This document shows, piece by piece, positions 4,832-9,417 of a stretch of 9,417 nucleotides of DNA. Location: the NCBI GenBank assembly GCA_944372725.1, contig CALWAA010000034.1, positions 1 through 9,417 on the forward strand. The letters run 5' to 3'. The notes beneath the pieces were generated by a model. That model saw only the letters and a list, made by a program, of their open reading frames with translations. It did not search any database and was not told the origin of the DNA. Numbering within the stretch: the first letter of the stretch is position 1; each line of letters begins with the position of its first letter. Made by a program: the position numbers and the translations under genes. The stretch is from an uncultured Bacilli bacterium (GTDB taxonomy: Bacteria > Bacillota_I > Bacilli_A > RF39 > UBA660).

Positions 4832-7716
4832 TTTTTAGAAAATTTTGATTGTTCTTCTTTAATAAATAATGCACTTTCACTTATATAAGAACTTAGAAAA
4901 TCTAAATCAGATAATACTCCTCTAGAAATTAATTCTTGTTCTTTACTTTGTTTATATAATTGATATTCTAAAAATGTATAACCTAAACGATAAAAACTTT
5001 CTTCTACTACTTTTAATGCTTCTAATAAAACTTGATATTTTTGCAAGCGTACTTTCCGAAAATTCTGAAATTGTTCTTGGAATTTTTTTTCTTCATTACC
5101 AAGAACACTAACAGATTTTTTAAAATCTAAATTACCTGTTTCTTGATACTTTTTAAATTGTTGCCGTAATATAAGAATATCACTAAATACTTTTTTTCCC
5201 AATTCACTTCTACTAGAAAATAGACCTTTTAAATAATTTTGGATATTTTCTCTTCGTTCTTCTGATAATTTAGAAAATAAAATATCTATTATTTTCTTGT
5301 CTTCTTCGCTTAAAGTTTTTCCATCAACCACAAAATACTCATAAATAGTTTTCTTCTTTCCTTTTCGCTCTAAAGTTCCTGTTTCTTGATAATTTTTAAA
5401 CTTTCTTTGTAAAACAAATATATCATTTAATGCTTTACGACCAAGTTTATCATTAGAAGGAAATAAGCCATTCAAATAATTTTGGATATTCTCTCTTCGT
5501 TCTTCTGATAATTTAGAAAATAAAATATCTATTATTTTCTTGTCTTCTTCGCTTAAAATTTTTCCATCAACCACAAAATGCTCATAAATAGTTGTTCTCT
5601 TCTTGCTTTTTTTATCTAAAGTCCCTGTTTTCTTGTATCTTCTAAATTGCTGCTGCAATATATAGATATCGCTTCTTGCTTTTTTGTCTGATTCATCGCG
5701 GGTAGAAAATAGATCATTTAAATAATTTTGAATGTTTTCTCTTCGCTCCGCTGATAATTTAGAAAATAAAGTGTCTACTATCTTTTTATCTTCTTCCGTT
5801 AAATCTTTACCATCTATTGTAAAATATTCATAAATAGTTTTTTTCCTTTCTTTGAACTTTAAAGTCCCTGTTTTCTTATATCTTCTAAATTGCTGCTGCA
5901 ATATATGGATATCAACAAATACTTTTTTACCTAATTCACTTCTACTAGAAAATAGACCATTCAAATAATTTTGAATATTTTCTCTTCGTTCTTCTGACAA
6001 TCTAGAAAATAAAATATCTATTATTTTCTTATCTTCTTCGCTTAAAGACTTTCCATCAACCACAAAATGCTCATAAATAGTTGTTCTCTTCTTGCTTTTT
6101 TTACCTAAAGTTCCTATTTCTTGATACTTTTTAAATTGGTACTGCAATGTAAGAATATAACCTATTGCCTTTCTGCCCAATTCACTTCTACTAGAAAATA
6201 AACCATTTAAATATTTTTCGATATTTTCTCTTCGTTCTTCTGATAACTTAGAAAATAAAGTGTCTACTATCTTTTTATCTTCATCCGTTAAATCTTTACC
6301 ATCTATTGTAAAATATTCATAAATAGTTTTTTTCCTTTCTTTGAACTTTAAAGTCCCTGTTTTCTTATATCTTCTAAATTGCTGCTGCAATATATGGATA
6401 TCGTTTCTTGCTTTTTTGACTGATTCATCGCGGGTAGAAAATAGATCATTTAAATAACTTTGGATATTCTCTCTTCGTTCTGCTGATAATCTAGAAAATA
6501 AAGTGTCTACTATCTTTTTATCTTCTTCCGTTAGATCTCTACCATCTATCACAAAATACTCATAAATATTTTTTTTCTTTCCCTTTCGTTCTAAGGATCC
6601 TGTTTCTCGGTATATTTTAAATTGCCCTTTGATTGTGTAAATATCCCCTCTTGCTTTTTTGCCCAATTCATCTTTAGCAAGAAATAAACCATTTAAATAA
6701 TTTTGTATATTTTCTCTCCGTTCTTCAGATAAATTTAAAAATAAAGCATCAATTATCTGTTTATCTTTCTCTGTTAAAGGTTGATCTTTCGGCAGAATAT
6801 ATTCATAAACTGTTTTTCTTTTTACTCTTCCAGCTCTTACTTTTGGATAATTACTTGTAGGTTCTTTTGGCTCTTCTATGTCTTCTTTAAAAGAGAAAAG
6901 TTTTATATCACTACCACTTGCATTTAGCCGATGAACATCTTGAACCAAAAATAAGAGATAATCATACTTCTTCAAATTTTCCAAAACTAAGCATTGATTT
7001 CTACGATATTCTTTAATAAGAGCATCTATTCTTTCTTTATTCCAAGAAAAAATAACCATTTGAAAATCTTCAATTGGATATTTAGCATATTTATCCCGAC
7101 AGTAACCAAAAATATCTTCTAAAATATCTTCTTGAGCAATTAAAAACTTAAATTTTCGAACATAAAAATCAAAATGATTTAAAATACGATTCTTACTTTC
7201 ATCATCTAATAAAGAAAAGTAACTTTCAAAAATATTTTTACATACCTTAAAACTTTTTTGATGAATTCTAATTTTCTCATAGTACATCATTTTTTTTAAA
7301 TAATCTTTTAACTCTTCAAATTTTAAACTTTCACAATCTAAATAAATTAATATTTTCCTTAATGCATCTTGTTCCTTTAAAATTTGATAGTATTCTTCTG
7401 TAATATTGATATTTAATTCATCTATTTTCTCTAAAAACTTTTGCAACAAAACGCTATAATTAGAATATTCTCTAAAAAGTAAAAGAAGCATATTCTTTAT
7501 AATCCGTGGATTCTTCTTTATTATTTGTTTTCCAATATAATTGTTCATTATTTTATCTAAATAATTGCGAATATCCTTAGAAACATATATCGTATGATTT
7601 TCTAATAAAATCAATATTTGGTTCTCTATTTTTTTCCAAGAATAATCATTCAATGCTAAAAAAGCATATTTATTTTGATACTCTCGAATAATTTTTGTTA
7701 AATAGCTTTCGGTCAT
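4828..7716 (-). CDS. Seven-repeat protein, 962 residues, with near-identical repeats; family not recognised
   Basis: ATG at 7716 follows AAGGGGG (7729-7723) by six bases; the gene ends in TGA at 4830-4828. There is no signal peptide or membrane segment. Layout: KYAFL...W motif (16-27), a helical Lys/Asn/Ile-rich non-repeat region to about 295, seven tandem repeats of 81-82 residues (anchor Tyr at 304, 385, 466, 548, 629, 711, 792), a linker, and a tail beginning LLEALKVVEESFYRLGYTF (897-915), 15 of 19 identical to the paralog's tail. A typical repeat has TIYEYFVVDGK, then helix LSEEDKKIIDILFSKLS, helix EERRENIQNYLNGLF, and a helix ending ILQQQFKKYQETGTL plus a basic linker. That pattern suggests three helices per unit and an extended rod or solenoid. 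The acidic/basic helix pair loosely recalls sigma-factor region 4, a weak resemblance. It is divergent from rpsT and has its own promoter. Function unknown. Confidence 0.88.
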   Translation of the reverse strand: MTESYLTKIIREYQNKYAFLALNDYSWKKIENQILILLENHTIYVSKDIRNYLDKIMNNYIGKQIIKKNPRIIKNMLLLLFREYSNYSVLLQKFLEKIDELNINITEEYYQILKEQDALRKILIYLDCESLKFEELKDYLKKMMYYEKIRIHQKSFKVCKNIFESYFSLLDDESKNRILNHFDFYVRKFKFLIAQEDILEDIFGYCRDKYAKYPIEDFQMVIFSWNKERIDALIKEYRRNQCLVLENLKKYDYLLFLVQDVHRLNASGSDIKLFSFKEDIEEPKEPTSNYPKVRAGRVKRKTVYEYILPKDQPLTEKDKQIIDALFLNLSEERRENIQNYLNGLFLAKDELGKKARGDIYTIKGQFKIYRETGSLERKGKKKNIYEYFVIDGRDLTEEDKKIVDTLFSRLSAERRENIQSYLNDLFSTRDESVKKARNDIHILQQQFRRYKKTGTLKFKERKKTIYEYFTIDGKDLTDEDKKIVDTLFSKLSEERRENIEKYLNGLFSSRSELGRKAIGYILTLQYQFKKYQEIGTLGKKSKKRTTIYEHFVVDGKSLSEEDKKIIDILFSRLSEERRENIQNYLNGLFSSRSELGKKVFVDIHILQQQFRRYKKTGTLKFKERKKTIYEYFTIDGKDLTEEDKKIVDTLFSKLSAERRENIQNYLNDLFSTRDESDKKARSDIYILQQQFRRYKKTGTLDKKSKKRTTIYEHFVVDGKILSEEDKKIIDILFSKLSEERRENIQNYLNGLFPSNDKLGRKALNDIFVLQRKFKNYQETGTLERKGKKKTIYEYFVVDGKTLSEEDKKIIDILFSKLSEERRENIQNYLKGLFSSRSELGKKVFSDILILRQQFKKYQETGNLDFKKSVSVLGNEEKKFQEQFQNFRKVRLQKYQVLLEALKVVEESFYRLGYTFLEYQLYKQSKEQELISRGVLSDLDFLSSYISESALFIKEEQSKFSKN
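5761..5913 (-). repeat. 153-bp direct repeat, copy A (partner 6250-6402)
   Basis: This segment matches 6250-6402 at 152 of 153 bases, offset by 489 bp. The single difference gives Glu in repeat 5 and Asp in repeat 3. It spans the end of repeat 4 and the start of repeat 5. Silent sites are identical too, so the copy or gene conversion is recent. Confidence 0.95.
6250..6402 (-). repeat. 153-bp direct repeat, copy B (partner 5761-5913)
   Basis: Second copy of the segment above, spanning the end of repeat 2 and the start of repeat 3. Identity falls off sharply on both sides (aacaaat against gtttctt at one end), which marks the tract limits. Confidence 0.95.
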
Positions 7717-7771
7717 AAAAAACCCCCTTAAACATATATTTTAAAGTAAAAATACCCAAAAACGTAGAAAT

Positions 7772-7800
7772 ATTGTAACATTCTCCTATTAAAAAGTCAA
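7772..7800 (-). promoter_or_regulatory. Promoter of the 962-residue repeat gene
   Basis: Minus-strand TTGACT (7800-7795), 17-base spacer, TACAAT (7777-7772), with an extended TG before the -10. It is part of the conserved block 7763-7803. Its -35 is six bases from the -35 of the divergent rpsT promoter. Confidence 0.8.
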
Positions 7801-7806
7801 TTTAAC

Positions 7807-7835
7807 TTGAAAAATAGTAAATATTTTGATAAAAT
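7807..7835 (+). promoter_or_regulatory. rpsT promoter
   Basis: TTGAAA (7807-7812), a 17-base spacer and TAAAAT (7830-7835) with TGA just before it (extended -10). Transcription should start near 7842, giving a leader of about 24 bases with GAGAGGAG (7851-7858) as ribosome-binding site. Confidence 0.75.
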
Positions 7836-7865
7836 GGATACTGATATCAAGAGAGGAGTTTAAAA

Positions 7866-8129
7866 ATGGCAAATATTAAAAGCTCTAAGAAAGCAATTAA
7901 AGTGATAGCAAAAAAGACGGAAAACAATCACGAATTAAAAGCAAGAGTTAAAAATTTAATTAAAGAAACTGAAAAAGCAATTGCTAACAATGATTCTGAA
8001 AAAGCAAGTCTTTTATTTAAGGATGTACAAAAATATTTAGACCAAGCTGTAAGCAAAGGTTTAGTGCATAAAAATACATCTGATAGACAAAAATCAAGAT
8101 TATCTTTAAAAATTAAAAATATGAAGTAA
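7866..8129 (+). CDS. rpsT: 30S ribosomal protein S20
   Basis: This is an 87-residue basic protein of the normal length for S20, a primary binder of the 16S rRNA 5' domain in the small ribosomal subunit. Recognisable signatures are the start MANIKSSKKAIKVIAKKTENN, the central KxxIKETEKAIANNDSEKA helix and the end SKGLVHKNTSDRQKSRLSLK. ATG at 7866 follows GAGAGGAG (7851-7858) by seven bases. It has its own promoter and terminator and is therefore a single-gene unit. In Bacillus, as I recall, rpsT is adjacent to and divergent from gpr; here the two repeat genes lie between them. Confidence 0.98.
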   Translation: MANIKSSKKAIKVIAKKTENNHELKARVKNLIKETEKAIANNDSEKASLLFKDVQKYLDQAVSKGLVHKNTSDRQKSRLSLKIKNMK

Positions 8130-8157
8130 CAAATGATTGTTGGCTTCATTTTTTTTT
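8121..8157 (+). terminator. rpsT terminator
   Basis: ATGAAG (8121-8126) pairs with CTTCAT (8144-8149) and AACAA (8128-8132) with TTGTT (8137-8141) around loop ATGA, followed by eight Ts. The last codon and stop of rpsT lie in the 5' arm. Confidence 0.85.
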
Positions 8158-8165
8158 GCTATACT
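8137..8165 (+). promoter_or_regulatory. Possible promoter of the transglutaminase-like gene
   Basis: TTGTTG (8137-8142), 17 bases, then TATACT (8160-8165) with TGC directly before it (extended -10). It overlaps the rpsT terminator, and the leader would be only about 11 bases, just holding AAGGTGATG (8172-8180). The -10 is good, the -35 weak. Confidence 0.45.
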
Positions 8166-8182
8166 TATAGTAAGGTGATGAC

Positions 8183-9130
8183 ATGAAAAAATTACTAACC
8201 CCTATTATTTGTTTAATTTGTATTTTAGTCGTTTTACTAAACATTGACTCAATTACTGATAAAATCATTTTCTTTTTAAATCAAACTAATACAACTAAAA
8301 TTGAAATTAAAAACAACTACTATAAAAGTAATAATTACACATTTGTTTCTAATACTGATAATTTCACTCCCTATGGAATTGAGGATATTCTAAATATTAT
8401 GTATTCCATCATCAATAGCGGAACAACAAACTTCACCTTTTATTGTCCAAAAGAATATGAAAGTTGTGTGAATGACATGAAAAAAATAACCAAAGATAAA
8501 ACCTTACTTACTCATTTAAATAATTTTGTTCACCCCTTCAATTCTTTTTCCAGTATTGAAGCTAGTATATCAGATTCAGGTGAAATTATTATTAAGATAA
8601 ATTATTTATACACAGAAGAAGAAATAAACCAAATTGAAGCCAAAGTAAAAGAATTAATTAATACCTTAATCACCCCTAATATTACAGAAGATTATGATAA
8701 AATAAAGACAATTCATGATTACATCATTAATAATACCAAATACGATTTAGAAAATAGGGATGAAATGAACAGTCATAAAGCTTATGGCCCCCTTTTTAAC
8801 AATGTTGCTACTTGTAATGGATATACCGATTTAATGGCTATATTCTTAACAGAGATGGGATATGATAATTATAAAGTTGCTACTACTGAAGAAGTTGATG
8901 AAAATACAGAGGGACATGTTTGGAATGCCGTAAAAATAGATGATACTTGGTATCATTTGGACCTTACTTGGGACGACCCTGTAAGTAGTGATGGAAAAGA
9001 TTATTTATATCACAAATACTTTTTAATTGATACAGAAGAATTACAAACAGCAGATGCTAATATAACAAGTACAGACCATGTCTTTGATGAAGTAATTTAT
9101 AGCGAATTAAAACCACTAAACAAAAATTAG
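8183..9130 (+). CDS. Exported transglutaminase-like protein (cysteine protease fold)
   Basis: ATG at 8183 follows AAGGTGA (8172-8178). The 315-residue protein starts MKKLLTPIICLICILVVLL, a basic end plus hydrophobic segment (residues about 4-20), so it is exported or anchored by a signal anchor. There is no clear lipobox, though cysteines occur at 10 and 13. The C-terminal half is a transglutaminase-like core: KIKTIHDYIINNTKYD (173-188), the nucleophile Cys211 in ATCNGYTDLMAIFLTEMGY, His245 in EGHVWNAVKI and Asp260 in YHLDLTWDDP. The Cys-His-Asp order and spacing fit an active enzyme. The N-terminal half (about 30-160) is not recognised. Family members act as cell-surface proteases or cross-linking enzymes; the substrate here is unknown. 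It is a single gene with its own terminator. Confidence 0.85.
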   Translation: MKKLLTPIICLICILVVLLNIDSITDKIIFFLNQTNTTKIEIKNNYYKSNNYTFVSNTDNFTPYGIEDILNIMYSIINSGTTNFTFYCPKEYESCVNDMKKITKDKTLLTHLNNFVHPFNSFSSIEASISDSGEIIIKINYLYTEEEINQIEAKVKELINTLITPNITEDYDKIKTIHDYIINNTKYDLENRDEMNSHKAYGPLFNNVATCNGYTDLMAIFLTEMGYDNYKVATTEEVDENTEGHVWNAVKIDDTWYHLDLTWDDPVSSDGKDYLYHKYFLIDTEELQTADANITSTDHVFDEVIYSELKPLNKN

Positions 9131-9139
9131 TGGTTTTTT
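9110..9139 (+). terminator. Terminator of the transglutaminase-like gene
   Basis: AAACCACTAA (9110-9119) pairs perfectly with TTAGTGGTTT (9127-9136) around a 7-base loop, with Ts to 9139. The stop codon (9128-9130) is in the 3' arm. The four As before the stem give only a weak T run in the other direction, for the convergent gene. Confidence 0.85.
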
Positions 9140-9171
9140 AATAACAATTTAATATAAATATCAAAAGAAAC

Positions 9172-9417
9172 TTATTTTTTACTTCTAAGCTTCTCAATTT
9201 CCTCAATAGACAAATTAGTTGCTTTACTAATATCCTCTATTGACATATTCATATTCAATAATTTTTTAGCGATTTCCATATTTCTTTGTTCAGTTCCTTG
9301 CTCAATCCCTTGCTCAATGCCTTCTATAACACCTTGCTCGTATCCTTTGTTTTCTGCTATTTCTAAATCCCATTTATTTAACTCATCCTGCATTTTATCA
9401 TCTGCTACATATTTGTG
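9172..9417 (-). CDS. C-terminal end of an Rpn-family recombination-promoting nuclease/putative transposase (PD-(D/E)XK), partial
   Basis: The frame enters from the right edge (visible start HKYVADDKMQDELNKW) and ends in TAA at 9174-9172, giving 81 residues. The catalytic PD-(D/E)XK part lies outside the window, so the call rests on the tail typical of Rpn/PDDEXK transposase-like proteins: a charged helix, the low-complexity run YEQGVIEGIEQGIEQG, then AKKLLNMNMSIEDISKATNL and SIEEIEKL, a small helix-turn-helix-like end. The EQG run is encoded by short direct repeats (CCTTGCTCAAT at 9296-9306 and 9308-9318 on the plus strand). It converges on the transglutaminase gene. Rpn proteins are associated with DNA cleavage and RecA-independent recombination. 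Confidence 0.72.
   Translation of the reverse strand, partial: HKYVADDKMQDELNKWDLEIAENKGYEQGVIEGIEQGIEQGTEQRNMEIAKKLLNMNMSIEDISKATNLSIEEIEKLRSKK

Larger units (their letters stand above)
5113..6813 (-). repeat. Seven near-identical 243-246-bp coding repeats (962-residue protein)
   Basis: Period is 81, 81, 82, 81, 82 and 81 residues. A higher-order two-unit period of 489 bp is visible: repeats 3 and 5 share the junction KFKERKKTIYEYFTIDGKDL, and repeats 4 and 6 share KKRTTIYEHFVVDGK. Repeat 1 (residues about 302-380) is the most diverged; repeats 2-7 are highly alike. Confidence 0.92.

Noticed and set aside
5113..6813. CRISPR or satellite array
   Set aside because: The 243-246-bp period keeps one long reading frame with conserved protein motifs, so these are coding repeats.
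7842..7849. Perfect palindrome TGATATCA at the rpsT start site
   Set aside because: An 8-bp AT-rich palindrome is expected by chance and nothing else supports an operator.
7928..8149. Minus-strand 73-codon open frame
   Set aside because: It is the antisense shadow of rpsT, whose identity is certain.

Overview
The window is a very AT-rich stretch of bacterial chromosome with Firmicutes-type signals: strong AAGG/GGAGG ribosome-binding sites, sigma-A-like promoters with extended -10 boxes, and compact hairpin-plus-T terminators. A spore germination protease (gpr) sits near the ribosomal protein gene rpsT, so the source looks like a spore-forming or recently spore-forming member of the Bacilli. 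An uncultured gut lineage of the RF39/Erysipelotrichia kind fits best; this is inferred from protein style, not proven. TGA acts as a stop (end of the 962-residue gene) and the tryptophans I translated by hand are TGG, so the code is standard and not the Mycoplasma code.

Layout. 1-671 (-) is the N-terminal part of a membrane-anchored surface protein, with a promoter and a structured 5' leader (684-790). Divergent from it, 852-1308 (+) is a tandem helix-turn-helix regulator split by a one-base frameshift at 1026, followed by two terminators (1298-1323; 1343-1376, the second bidirectional). 1388-1662 is a compact island bounded by imperfect inverted repeats. It holds several possible hairpins and an unrecognised 39-codon ORF (1505-1624).

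The core, 1709-7716 (-), carries gpr last and, upstream of it, two large paralogous proteins of an unrecognised family (753 and 962 residues). Each has a short conserved N-terminal motif, seven tandem repeats of about 76-82 residues and a conserved C-terminal tail. Each has its own promoter, and the two promoters share an almost identical 41-bp block. Divergent from these is rpsT (7866-8129, +), then an exported transglutaminase-like protein (8183-9130, +), and convergently the C-terminal end of an Rpn-family nuclease/transposase (9172-9417, -).

The most notable system is the repeat-protein pair wedged between rpsT and gpr, genes that as I recall are adjacent and divergent in Bacillus. Its repeat number is conserved between paralogs that are otherwise strongly diverged, the repeats of the larger protein have been recently homogenised, and the duplicated promoter suggests co-regulation. 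Function is unknown; the sequences look cytoplasmic and helical.
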